DNA from: Paenibacillus illinoisensis NBRC 15959
GTDB lineage: Bacteria > Bacillota > Bacilli > Paenibacillales > Paenibacillaceae
Reading direction: 5' to 3'
Length of the DNA: 64,000 nt
Assembly (NCBI RefSeq): GCF_004000925.1
Contig: NZ_BIME01000001.1
Location: forward strand, 496,001 to 560,000
Numbering within the stretch: the first letter of the stretch is position 1; every line of letters starts with the position of its first letter. Below, piece by piece: positions 1 to 7,997 of the stretch. A model generated the notes under the pieces. That model was not told the origin of the DNA, searched no databases, and worked only from the letters and a program-made list of their open reading frames with translations. The translations under genes were made by a program, and so were the position numbers.

Positions 1-1
1 C

Positions 2-304
2 GTGGCCAATAAGACAAGTGCCCGCCCAGGTCAAAGTGAACATCAAACCGGGCTTGCCATGGATATCTCCAGTGCATCCGTCGGCTATGATCTGCAGCAA
101 AGTTTCGGGAACACCAAAGAAGGCAAATGGCTGAAAGCCAATGCCCACAAGTACGGATTTATTATCCGCTACGGCAAGGATCAGGAGAAACTGACCGGTT
201 ATTCCTATGAACCTTGGCATGTGCGTTACGTCGGGGTTTATATCGCAGGGGAAATCACGAGTCAGAAACTGACCCTTGAACAATATCTGGAGCGTGCCAA
301 ATAA
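2..304 (+). CDS. D-alanyl-D-alanine carboxypeptidase, VanY/DdcB type (M15B), C-terminal part
   Basis: Only the last 100 residues lie in the window; the gene enters from the left edge, so the first GTG is not a real start. The zinc-peptidase signature SEHQTGLAMD (His and Asp ligands) is followed by EPWHVRYVG, which carries the catalytic Glu and third zinc His. These are the hallmarks of M15B D,D-carboxypeptidases (VanY, DdcB), which remove the terminal D-Ala from peptidoglycan stem peptides outside the membrane. The N-terminal signal or anchor cannot be seen. A hairpin lies about 40 bases downstream. The family call is firm; the specific paralogue is not. Confidence 0.88.
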   Translation: MANKTSARPGQSEHQTGLAMDISSASVGYDLQQSFGNTKEGKWLKANAHKYGFIIRYGKDQEKLTGYSYEPWHVRYVGVYIAGEITSQKLTLEQYLERAK

Positions 305-342
305 CGAAGAGGTTGCTGTATATTAAGGAAAAAATGAATGAA

Positions 343-378
343 CCAGGAGCCGGAGCCCGGAAGGGGCATTCTGCTCCT
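343..378 (+). terminator. Hairpin after carboxypeptidase gene
   Basis: CAGGAGC pairs with GCTCCTG around an inner GCCC/GGGC stem. No clear U-run follows, so this is a weak terminator candidate. Confidence 0.3.
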
Positions 379-449
379 GCATTCTGCACGATAACTACAT
401 GGTGCTTATAGTTAAGACATTATACGTTTCTGCAGCAACATTCTTATGA

Positions 450-689
450 TCAAAAACTGACCATTCTTTTGACTGCGAGAGGCAGTCGTTTCAAACCTTC
501 GGTTCCCGCCCAGGAACCTGCTCCTGCCAGGAGTGCATTGTGACACAAATAAAATGCAGCATGGTAGGCAAGCGTGCCAACGATGATTTCCATGACCAAA
601 AATCGCTTCAGTGTGGAGGATTGAATGACATATACCTTGAATTCGTGATAGGAGCTCTCCCTCCTGAATCTGGTGATGAACGTCCTCAT
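450..689 (-). CDS. Possible small hypothetical protein
   Basis: A 79-codon frame with ATG start preceded by AGAGGTG four bases upstream. The product is basic, with arginines near the N terminus and a moderately hydrophobic centre (about residues 30-58) that might be a membrane segment. No family is recognised. It lies in an otherwise empty 500-bp gap between two plus-strand genes. The ribosome-binding site is the main support; a longer overlapping frame starting at a GTG at 696 has no such site. It may be a chance frame. Confidence 0.4.
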   Translation of the reverse strand: MRTFITRFRRESSYHEFKVYVIQSSTLKRFLVMEIIVGTLAYHAAFYLCHNALLAGAGSWAGTEGLKRLPLAVKRMVSF

Positions 690-820
690 GTTTCACCTCT
701 ACTGTTTTTATTTAAGGTTATGGCCCTTTGGTCTTGTCTTATTCGAAAATAATACTTACCAAAAGTAACCAAGCGTGTTATAGTCAATTTATACTTTATA
801 CATAAGCGAGGTAAACCACC

Positions 821-1453
821 ATGAGTGCACTGGAAAACTTGGTCAAAAGCCGTAGATCCGCCGTTATTTTTGAAGAAGGTATCGAAATCCCGGAAGCCGA
901 TTTGCAGCAGATGTTCGCGTTAAACAAATTTGCCCCATCAGCCTTTAACCTTCAGCATACCCACTACCTGGTCTTGACCGACCCGGCCCAAAAAGAAAAA
1001 GCATACGAAGCCTCACAGCAATACAAAGTAAAAACAGCCTCGGCTGTCATCGTTGTTCTGGGTGATATCAAGGCTCACCACCACATCCGCACGATTAACG
1101 AAGGTTTACTGCATTTGGGTGTTCTCAATCCGTTTGAATATGAACAGGAGTCCCAAAGTGTGTTTGATTTCTACGAAGCCCGTGGAAGTGTGTTTCAGCG
1201 TGAAGACGCCATTCGTAATGCCAGCCTGTCGGCGATGCAGCTGATGCTGATTGCACAGGATATGGGATGGGATACGTGTCCAATGATTGGTTTTGACGCC
1301 GATGAACTGCAGAGCAGTCTGGATGTTCCCGAACATTACGTTCCTGTCATGATGATTACGATCGGTAAAAAGTCAGAAGCCAAACAACGCCCACGCGGCT
1401 ATCGCAAACCCATTAACGAGTACGTCAGCTTTAATAAAATGCATGCAGAGTAA
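821..1453 (+). CDS. Nitroreductase family protein
   Basis: A 210-aa FMN-dependent NAD(P)H oxidoreductase. The N-terminal RRSAVIFEE and the FAPSAFNLQHTHYLV segment (about residues 37-51) are the FMN-phosphate and flavin-contacting motifs of the nitroreductase fold. The later SAMQLMLIAQDMGWDTCPM region (about 138-156) forms the conserved dimer and flavin pocket. Relatives such as Bacillus YodC reduce quinones and nitro compounds. It is monocistronic, ending in a clear terminator. TTAC-N5-GTAA, about 55 bases upstream of the start, is a weak candidate operator for a redox-responsive HxlR-type repressor. Substrate is unknown. Confidence 0.88.
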   Translation: MSALENLVKSRRSAVIFEEGIEIPEADLQQMFALNKFAPSAFNLQHTHYLVLTDPAQKEKAYEASQQYKVKTASAVIVVLGDIKAHHHIRTINEGLLHLGVLNPFEYEQESQSVFDFYEARGSVFQREDAIRNASLSAMQLMLIAQDMGWDTCPMIGFDADELQSSLDVPEHYVPVMMITIGKKSEAKQRPRGYRKPINEYVSFNKMHAE

Positions 1454-1478
1454 AATCATTCAAATAGATTTACCAAAT

Positions 1479-1500
1479 GCCACGGTTCCGTGGCTTTTTT
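1479..1500 (+). terminator. Terminator of nitroreductase gene
   Basis: Perfect stem GCCACGG-tt-CCGTGGC followed by a T6 run. Confidence 0.85.
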
Positions 1501-1617
1501 ACATTTCATAGATCAGCTGCTCCGACTCTCCTTTTTCGAAAAGAGTTATGCAAATTTTTTTATACCATGTTAACATCCATCAAGTAAGAGAATTCCTTTG
1601 GGAAGGGAAGATAGAAT

Positions 1618-2076
1618 ATGGAAATGTCTATGGAACATCTGGCGGCATGCCGAATCGCTTATGTAAGGCAGGTCGGTCCTTATGGTTCTGCTAACGTCCA
1701 AGCTATGGACCAGTTAAAACAGTGGGCAAACGAGAAACGATTACTCACAGAAGCTGCCGTTTTATATGGCATACCTCAGGATAACCCATCAACGACACCA
1801 CCGCACCACTGCAGATACGATGCCGCAATCGTGCTCCATGAACTTGAACTCCCTGAAGATGACACCATTGAGATTGGAGAGCTTCAGGGCGGGAACTATC
1901 TCATCTGCAAGGTTAGACACACGCCAGAAGGTATTCAGCAAGCATGGAATGAAATAATCCCTTATATGCAAAACAACCGTTATATCATGGATCACCAACC
2001 GGTTCTGGAGCGATATCGATGGGATCTCCTTGAACAGCATGAGTGTGAACTATGTGTGCCTGTGAAACAGGTCTAA
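1618..2076 (+). CDS. GyrI-like/AraC effector-binding domain protein
   Basis: A 152-aa single-domain protein of the GyrI-like small-molecule-binding superfamily (SbmC/Rob C-terminal type). The start LAACRIAYVRQVGPYGS matches the family's first strand and RxxGPY turn. The middle YDAAIVLHE and GELQGGNYLICKVRHTPEGI are the second half of the duplicated fold, and the C-terminal LERYRWD is typical. It has no DNA-binding domain. Family members bind amphipathic drugs or inhibit gyrase in E. coli; the role here is unknown. The ribosome-binding site is GAAGGGAAG seven bases before ATG. Confidence 0.8.
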   Translation: MEMSMEHLAACRIAYVRQVGPYGSANVQAMDQLKQWANEKRLLTEAAVLYGIPQDNPSTTPPHHCRYDAAIVLHELELPEDDTIEIGELQGGNYLICKVRHTPEGIQQAWNEIIPYMQNNRYIMDHQPVLERYRWDLLEQHECELCVPVKQV

Positions 2077-2098
2077 TCTAATCCGTTGGATAGCACAA

Positions 2099-2130
2099 AA
2101 AAAGTGACTTCATCATTGAAGTCACTTTTT
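2099..2130. terminator. Bidirectional terminator
   Basis: AAAAAGTGACTTC / GAAGTCACTTTTT stem between two convergent genes, with A/T tracts on both sides. It can serve both. Confidence 0.85.
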
Positions 2131-2153
2131 CACTAGTCAACTCTGTAAAAATA

Positions 2154-3398
2154 TTAAAATGCCCAGTTGCCTTTACGGAATACTGGCTCAATTGTGCCAT
2201 CCTGCAGTTCGCCGTCAATGTCCAGTTCAGCCGACCCAATCATGAAGTCGACGTGAGTCAAACTCACATTGCACTCATGTTTAAGCAATTCCTCGTTGGA
2301 CATCGTTGTGCCGTCCTTCATATTAAACGGATATGCGCTGCCTACAGCCAGATGGCAGGATGCATTCTCATCAATTCCGGTATTATAGAAAATACGATTC
2401 AGGTTCGAGATAGGTGAATCATGCGGCACAAGTGCCACCTCACCTAGATAACGTGCTCCTTCATCCGTAGCGAACAGGTTCTTCAGATGTTCTTCACCAG
2501 AAGCCGCTGTGAAAGCCACAACCTGACCGTCCTTAAACGTTATTCTCATCTGATCTACCAGCTGTCCGTTCAAGTTCAGAGGCATCGTACTGCTGACATA
2601 ACCATTAACGCCGCTGCGCTTCGGCATGGTGAATACTTCTTCGGTTGGCATATTCGCAACCGTGTACACGCCCGCTTTATTCTCACTTCCGCCGCCACCC
2701 CAGATGTGATTGTCTACCAACTCAATTTTCAAGTCCGTTCCTGGTGCGCGGTAGTGTAGGCTCTTATAATTTTTCTCATTCAGCTGATCACTCTTCGTGT
2801 TCAGGGTGTCCAGATGCTGTCTCCAGTTCTGGATGGCATCACCGCCATCCACACGATTCATTTTGAAGATGGTGTCCCACATCACATTGATGCGCTCTTC
2901 CTCAGGTATGTCGGCAAACACCTTATTCGCCCATGCCTTGGTCGGCGCCTTGATCAGGCACCAGCTGATTTCATGGTTGCGCGTATATTTCGAATAACCG
3001 CGGCGTGCCTGGGCAGCCGCCTTGGTAGCACGTGAAACCTTGTCGGAATCAATTCCGTTATACAGTTCCGGGTCCGGTACTTTGATCGTTAAGGTAGCGC
3101 CGCCAGCTTCTGCAAATCTCTCCATCATGTCGCCTTTCCATGCCGGATAGTAATCGAAGCTGTCGTCAGAACCTTGCTGGAAACGACTGCGTGTAATTTG
3201 ATCATCTTCAAAATCCACCTGTACATACTTGGCCCCGGCAGCGTATGCCTTCGCAACGATCAGGCGAGTAAACTCAAGCGTTTCGATAGGAGCTGTAACA
3301 AGCAGATCCTGTCCTTTTTGAATGTTCACGCCTACTTTGACCACCAGTTCTGCATATTGTTCCAACGATTGCTCAAACGTTTGCTCGAAATTACTCAT
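2154..3398 (-). CDS. M29 family aminopeptidase (AmpS/PepS type)
   Basis: About 414 aa. The protein matches thermophilic (M29) metallo-aminopeptidases: YAELVVKVGVNIQKGQDLLV at the N terminus, ENKAGVYTVANMPTEEVFTMP in the centre, and metal-ligand regions such as AASGEEHLKNL and the C-terminal LTHVDFMIGSAELDIDG. These cytosolic dimers use two metal ions to release N-terminal residues from peptides. The longest frame begins at a GTG four codons earlier that abuts the AGGAG; I prefer the ATG 11 bases after it. It lies about 40 bp after the acyl-CoA synthetase gene and may share its transcript. Confidence 0.92.
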   Translation of the reverse strand: MSNFEQTFEQSLEQYAELVVKVGVNIQKGQDLLVTAPIETLEFTRLIVAKAYAAGAKYVQVDFEDDQITRSRFQQGSDDSFDYYPAWKGDMMERFAEAGGATLTIKVPDPELYNGIDSDKVSRATKAAAQARRGYSKYTRNHEISWCLIKAPTKAWANKVFADIPEEERINVMWDTIFKMNRVDGGDAIQNWRQHLDTLNTKSDQLNEKNYKSLHYRAPGTDLKIELVDNHIWGGGGSENKAGVYTVANMPTEEVFTMPKRSGVNGYVSSTMPLNLNGQLVDQMRITFKDGQVVAFTAASGEEHLKNLFATDEGARYLGEVALVPHDSPISNLNRIFYNTGIDENASCHLAVGSAYPFNMKDGTTMSNEELLKHECNVSLTHVDFMIGSAELDIDGELQDGTIEPVFRKGNWAF

Positions 3399-3439
3399 AG
3401 GTCCATTCACTCCTGGTTCATATAGAATTAATTCATGTT

Positions 3440-5032
3440 TTACGCGTTTCTCTTTTCTTGCTCACGCAGTTCAATCCGGCGGATTTTGCCGGAGTTCGTC
3501 TTCGGCAGATCAGTTACAAATTCAATCTTACGTGGATATTTGTAAGGTGCGGTCCATTCCTTGACGTGATGTTGCAGTTCGCGCATTAGTTCTGGTGAAG
3601 CCAGAGACTCATCCCTTAGTACAACAAAGGCTTTGACCACATTCCCCCGAATTTCATCCGGACTGGCAACAACGGCGCACTCCTTCACACTGGCATGTTT
3701 CATAAGCGCTTCTTCCACCTCGAACGGTCCAATCGTATAACCCGAACTGATGATAATATCGTCACTGCGGCCTTCAAACCAGAAATACCCTTCTTCGTCT
3801 TTGCGCGCGCGGTCTCCGGTTACAAAATAATCCCCCCGCTGACTCGCTTCCTTCCGTCCCTCATCCTGATAGTACGTGCGGAACAAGGCCGGCATATCCT
3901 GATGAACCGCGATATCCCCCACTTCACCTGCTGGTTGAGGCTGCCCTTCTTCATTGATAATCTCGATTAGACCCGGCGTAATCGATTGTCCCATGGAGCC
4001 GATCCGAACAGGAGCATCCTTCAAACTGCCGATCAGCAATGTACTTTCGGTCTGACCGTAGCCATCACGGATGGTCAGGTTGAAGTGACGCTGGAAGATC
4101 TCAATGACTTCCTGATTAAGTGGTTCGCCTGCAGAAACTGCGCTGCGCAGTTTGGACAGGTCATAATGACCAAGATCGTCCGCTTTCGCCATAAGGCGGT
4201 ACTCGGTCGGGGTGCAGCACAGGACGTTGATGCCATGCTCCTGCATTAGTTCCAGATAACGTTTAGGCTGGAATGACCCGTTATAAACCAGACCTGTTGC
4301 CCCTCTTCCGAGAACGGACAGGAACGGGCTCCAGATCCATTTTTGCCATCCCGGCGCGGCCGTGGCCCATACGATATCTGATGGCTGAATATCCAGCCAT
4401 AACGTGGAAGCGATACGCAGGTGGGCATATCCCCAGCCGTGGCTATGTACAACGCCTTTTGGATTTCCGGTTGTGCCGGAAGTGTAGGCCAGAATGGCGA
4501 TATCATCACGGTGTGTCTCTACGGCATTCATCTCATCCGACTGACCTTCCATCAGCTGATGTACGTTAACCCAGCCCTCAGCGGGAACGCTGCTATCGCC
4601 AGATGGTGATGCCACGATGCGGTGAGCCAGTGCAGGCAGGTCTGCATCCATTTTCTCCACTTCAGCCGTTGTCTCGGACCATACAATGACCGCACGCGCC
4701 TCGGAATGCCGCAGGCGGTACTCCAAGTCCTTGGCACGCAGCATTTCGGAAGAAGGAATCACGGCAATCCCGAGTTTCAGACAAGCGATATAAATGACAT
4801 AGGCAATGATGCGGCGTGGTACCATGACCAGCACCCGATCACCCTTTTCAAAGCCCAAATCACGCAAGCCTCCGGCAAGACGGTTAGCCTGCTTAAACAA
4901 CTCTCCGTACGTAATCTCTTCTAATTCTTTTTGATCGCTGAGCCATCTAAGTGCAATCCGATCTGACGGGTGGTTCTCCATCTCGGATGTCAGGTTATAG
5001 GTTTCAGGCGAAATCCACTGTTCAAAATTCAA
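3440..5032 (-). CDS. Acyl-CoA synthetase (AMP-forming, AcsA/YtcI/MbcS type)
   Basis: About 530 aa adenylate-forming ligase. The P-loop AYTSGTTGNPKGVVHSHG, the A5 motif DGYGQTES, the A7-A8 hinge YFVTGDRARKDEEGYFWFEG followed by RSDDIIISSGY, and the acceptor-lysine motif PKTNSGKIRR are all present and in order. It activates a short or medium carboxylic acid via acyl-AMP to acyl-CoA; Bacillus relatives act on branched methylbutyryl-type acids used to prime iso/anteiso fatty acids, but substrate cannot be read from sequence. The start chosen is TTG nine bases after AAGGAG; an ATG six codons upstream would place that AAGGAG inside the coding sequence. Confidence 0.9.
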   Translation of the reverse strand: MNFEQWISPETYNLTSEMENHPSDRIALRWLSDQKELEEITYGELFKQANRLAGGLRDLGFEKGDRVLVMVPRRIIAYVIYIACLKLGIAVIPSSEMLRAKDLEYRLRHSEARAVIVWSETTAEVEKMDADLPALAHRIVASPSGDSSVPAEGWVNVHQLMEGQSDEMNAVETHRDDIAILAYTSGTTGNPKGVVHSHGWGYAHLRIASTLWLDIQPSDIVWATAAPGWQKWIWSPFLSVLGRGATGLVYNGSFQPKRYLELMQEHGINVLCCTPTEYRLMAKADDLGHYDLSKLRSAVSAGEPLNQEVIEIFQRHFNLTIRDGYGQTESTLLIGSLKDAPVRIGSMGQSITPGLIEIINEEGQPQPAGEVGDIAVHQDMPALFRTYYQDEGRKEASQRGDYFVTGDRARKDEEGYFWFEGRSDDIIISSGYTIGPFEVEEALMKHASVKECAVVASPDEIRGNVVKAFVVLRDESLASPELMRELQHHVKEWTAPYKYPRKIEFVTDLPKTNSGKIRRIELREQEKRNA

Positions 5033-5130
5033 ATGGAGCCTCTCCTTCATATTTCAAATGTATAGCATCTATATATTATACCCTAAATCCTAGGACCAGG
5101 TGCTATGATATGAACACCTTTTTGAAAAAA

Positions 5131-5184
5131 AATAAACACAGGTCAATTATAATGAACTCTCATTACAACTGACTTGTGTTTATT
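5131..5184 (-). terminator. Long hairpin terminator after aldo/keto reductase
   Basis: Two 24-nt arms, AATAAACACAGGTCA... and ...TGACTTGTGTTTATT, match at 21 of 24 positions around a 6-nt loop. On the minus strand a T-rich run follows. Confidence 0.8.
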
Positions 5185-5231
5185 CTCGCGATTTTATTCG
5201 TGATTTCTGAACGATTTGCGTTCCATTTATT

Positions 5232-6251
5232 TTACCAGGCGTAATTTCCAATCCCGTTCAGAATGCCTTCAATCTCATTCAATTCTTCGGTTGTCAGGCC
5301 AGGTGCCTTTAATGCGGCAACATTCTCTTCGATCTGTGAAACACGGCTTGCGCCAATCAATGCAGAGGTTACACGGTTGTCACGGAGTATCCAATTCAGC
5401 GCCAATTGGGAAATGGTTTGTTCTCTGCGCTCAGCAACGGCCTGAAGGGCTTCAAACTTGGCAATCCGTTCGTCTGTATAGGCTTCTGTTCTCATATTGC
5501 CTGTCGGGTTCGCTCTTTCTTCCTTGATCTTGTCCACGTATTTGTTCGTCAGTTGACCTCGCCCCAGAGGACAGAATGCAATGGAGCCTACGCCCTGCTC
5601 ATCCAGTACATCCTGTAATCCGTCTTCGATCCAGCGGTTAAGCATGGAATAGTTCGGTTGGTGGACGAGGCAAGGCGTTCCCAGATTACGCAGAATGGCG
5701 ACCGCTTCTCTTGTCTGCTCTGCATCATAGTTGGATAGTCCGACATACAGCGCTTTGCCCTGTCTTACGATATGATCCAGCGCAGCCATCGTTTCTTCCA
5801 GCGGTGTATTCGGATCCGGACGGTGATGATAGAAAATGTCCACATACTCAAGCCCCATCCGTCCAAGGCTCTGATCCAGGCTGGCAATCAGGTTTTTGCG
5901 GGAGCCCCACTCGCCATAGGGACCTTTCCACATGTAATATCCTGCTTTCGTCGAGATAAGAAGTTCATCCCGGTATGGACGCAGATGTTTTTTGAACAAG
6001 ACGCCAAAGTTTTCCTCAGCAGATCCTGGAGGTGGTCCATAGTTGTTCGCCAGATCAAAATGGTTAATTCCCAGATCAAATGAACGCAGAATCATCTCTT
6101 CCTGAATATCCAGCGTGCGGTTTCCGCCAAAGTTCTGCCACAGGCCAAGCGCAATCTGCGGCAGTCTGATTCCGGATTTGCCGGAACGTGCATACTTCAT
6201 CTCATCGTAACGCTGTTCATCAGCAGTATAAGGCATATCATTTTCTCTCAT
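5232..6251 (-). CDS. Aldo/keto reductase, YghZ/L-glyceraldehyde-3-phosphate reductase type (AKR14)
   Basis: A 339-aa NADPH-dependent reductase. The catalytic tetrad is visible: Asp and Tyr in FDLANNYGPPPG, Lys in LISTKAGY, His in IFYHHRPDP. The tag NNYGPPPGSAEENFG with the insertion GYYMWKGPYGEWGSRK is characteristic of the YghZ/GpR subfamily, which reduces L-glyceraldehyde 3-phosphate and methylglyoxal. The C-terminal ALIGASRVSQIEENV binds the cofactor phosphate. The start is uncertain: an ATG five codons later is equally possible and neither has a strong ribosome-binding site. It is divergent from an AraC regulator that may control it. Confidence 0.9.
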   Translation of the reverse strand: MRENDMPYTADEQRYDEMKYARSGKSGIRLPQIALGLWQNFGGNRTLDIQEEMILRSFDLGINHFDLANNYGPPPGSAEENFGVLFKKHLRPYRDELLISTKAGYYMWKGPYGEWGSRKNLIASLDQSLGRMGLEYVDIFYHHRPDPNTPLEETMAALDHIVRQGKALYVGLSNYDAEQTREAVAILRNLGTPCLVHQPNYSMLNRWIEDGLQDVLDEQGVGSIAFCPLGRGQLTNKYVDKIKEERANPTGNMRTEAYTDERIAKFEALQAVAERREQTISQLALNWILRDNRVTSALIGASRVSQIEENVAALKAPGLTTEELNEIEGILNGIGNYAW

Positions 6252-6434
6252 TTCTTGTTAAAGTGGGTGAATACCCTTTCATCTTAGTCAGTTTCGGTCC
6301 AAAACGATATGGCATATCGCTATAACCATATGGAATAATACTTGTTGTCTATTCATAAGATCACATCTATAATTCATATCCTCTTACTAAAAATATGTTA
6401 AAATGCAAGAATGAACTACACAGGAGTGAATGCC

Positions 6435-7277
6435 TTGATTACATATATGTTCAAAAACAATCCGTTCCAGGATCTGCAGCTCCTTCATTATGGAACCGAA
6501 CCCTGCACACCGGGTCACCACTTCGGCCCAGCCATGCGGGATCATTACAAAATCCATTATATTTTGGATGGCAAGGGTACTTTTGAAGTCGGAGGCAAAA
6601 CTTATGAACTGCATAAAGGGCAGGGCTTTCTCATTGTCCCCCATTCCGTCGTTCACTACAAGGCTGATCTGGAAGATCCGTGGGAATACAGCTGGGTTGC
6701 TTTTCAAGGAAATGCCTCCCATTCACTATTACAGCAGGCCTGTCTGTCGGAGCAGCATCCGATCTTCGAACTGGAAAATGACGATGAGATGCGTTCCTGT
6801 CTGCATCGCATGATTAGCTCCCGAAATACACACAAAGGTTGGGAGATCAGCATGACCGGATGGTTATACCAATTTTTCTCCATTCTGATTGATCATGCAA
6901 ACGAAGACATCCTTCCACCCGAGCAAGAATTCTCCAAAGAAACGTATGTCACCCAGGTCATGGACTTTGTTGAGATGAACTATGCGAACCCGATCACGGT
7001 GCAATCCATTGCTTCTCATATCGGCTTGCAGCGCAGCTATCTGTGCTCCTTGTTCAAAGACCGGATGGGCACCAGCATTCAATCCTATTTGGTCAACTAC
7101 CGGATGCGCAAGGCCGCCGAACTGACTCTCGATACCGGGTTGACCATTGGGGATATCTCCCGCTCTGTCGGGTATTCCGATCAGCTTCTCTTCTCCAAAA
7201 TGTTCAAAAAGGTGATGGGCGAAGCCCCCACCCATTACCGTAAAAACAAAACAGCACCTTCCCGGTTAAGCAGTTAA
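6435..7277 (+). CDS. AraC family transcriptional regulator with N-terminal cupin
   Basis: About 280 aa. An N-terminal cupin-like sensor (HHFGPAMRDHYKIHYILDGKG, then GQGFLIVPHSVVHYKA) is followed by a C-terminal AraC domain with two helix-turn-helix units: ITVQSIASHIGLQRSYLCSL and IGDISRSVGYSDQLLFSKMF, ending in FKKVMGEAPTHYRK. This arrangement is typical of regulators of sugar-utilisation genes. The start chosen is TTG eight bases after AGGAG; the upstream ATG that opens the frame precedes the AGGAG. It is divergently transcribed from the aldo/keto reductase, a likely target. The effector is unknown. Confidence 0.9.
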   Translation: MITYMFKNNPFQDLQLLHYGTEPCTPGHHFGPAMRDHYKIHYILDGKGTFEVGGKTYELHKGQGFLIVPHSVVHYKADLEDPWEYSWVAFQGNASHSLLQQACLSEQHPIFELENDDEMRSCLHRMISSRNTHKGWEISMTGWLYQFFSILIDHANEDILPPEQEFSKETYVTQVMDFVEMNYANPITVQSIASHIGLQRSYLCSLFKDRMGTSIQSYLVNYRMRKAAELTLDTGLTIGDISRSVGYSDQLLFSKMFKKVMGEAPTHYRKNKTAPSRLSS

Positions 7278-7294
7278 CGGGAAGGTGCTGTTTA
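7248..7294 (+). terminator. Terminator overlapping the AraC gene stop
   Basis: AACAGCACCTTCCCG pairs with CGGGAAGGTGCTGTT; the stem includes the last codons and stop of the AraC gene. Confidence 0.85.
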
Positions 7295-7366
7295 CTTACA
7301 TAGAGCTCAGACAGATAACCTGTCCATCGCAAATATTCATTCATTTTCCGGAAGAGACCACCTCAG

Positions 7367-7765
7367 TCACACTTGCTCCTGCATGGATACACCGACGACA
7401 TGCACTTTAATTTCATTGACGAGAATGCCTGTCATCTGTTCCACGGCCTGCTGTACATTGTGCTGGAGTTCCTTGCAGACTTGATGCATTTTGAACCCAT
7501 ACTGCACATTAATGCGGAGCTGAATGGAGGCTTGGTCATCTTTTACATCGACGTCAATGCCTTTCTGCAGGCTTTTGCCGCTGATGCTCTTCGCAATGCC
7601 TTCGGTCAATCCAACCGACATGGAAGAGATGCCGGAGGTTGCCTGTGCTGCAATCCCCACAATCTTGGATACGACATCATTAGAGATGTGAATGGCACCC
7701 ATCCGGACGGCTTGAGGTTCGATGTATTCGGGTTCGATATATTCTTTAGGGATGATTTCAGACAT
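7367..7765 (-). CDS. Asp23/Gls24 family envelope stress protein
   Basis: About 132 aa. The domain runs from GAIHISNDVVSKIVGIAAQA through TSGISSMSVGL and GIDVDVKDDQASIQLRINVQYG to VNEIKVHVVGV, the standard Asp23 (DUF322) pattern. Family members are abundant membrane-associated or cytosolic proteins tied to cell-envelope homeostasis in Bacillota. The frame opens at a GTG; the ATG three codons later lies eight bases after AAGGAG and is preferred. The 25-residue N-terminal lead (KEYIEPEYIEP) is acidic and repetitive. Confidence 0.9.
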   Translation of the reverse strand: MSEIIPKEYIEPEYIEPQAVRMGAIHISNDVVSKIVGIAAQATSGISSMSVGLTEGIAKSISGKSLQKGIDVDVKDDQASIQLRINVQYGFKMHQVCKELQHNVQQAVEQMTGILVNEIKVHVVGVSMQEQV

Positions 7766-7841
7766 GGTTCCCACTCCTTCTATGGTTAATGATAAATAAG
7801 ATATAAAGTGCGAATAAAATTTTTACACGTTAACGGAGAGT

Positions 7842-7950
7842 GCAGTACCGATCTGGAGAAGCGAAGCGCTCGCCTTTATCACCAGAGTTTCTCCCTTATA
7901 GAGGGAATCAAAGAAACTCGGGGATAACAGCGATCGGAAGATGGTACTGC
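7842..7950. ncRNA. Structured intergenic element (candidate repeat or RNA)
   Basis: GCAGTACC (7842-7849) pairs perfectly with GGTACTGC (7943-7950), closing a domain that contains GCGAAGCGCTCGC, a second stem TTATC...GAGTTTCT / AGAAACTC...GATAA, and an inner CTCCCT-tata-GAGGGA hairpin. No ORF covers it. It sits between the Gls24 gene and the permease, both on the minus strand. The nested stems suggest a folded RNA or a dispersed palindromic repeat. No other copy was noticed in this window. Confidence 0.45.
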
Positions 7951-7997
7951 AATCGGAGTGACTGGGTGTAACAGCCCATCCATTTTATATCCTAAAA

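Noticed and set aside
412..696. 94-codon minus frame starting at GTG 696.
   Set aside because: It overlaps the 79-codon frame, its GTG is inside the only ribosome-binding site, and the peptide looks random.
5131..5184. Long inverted repeat as a miniature transposon.
   Set aside because: No target-site duplication seen and it has a T-run directly after the aldo/keto reductase gene; a terminator explains it.
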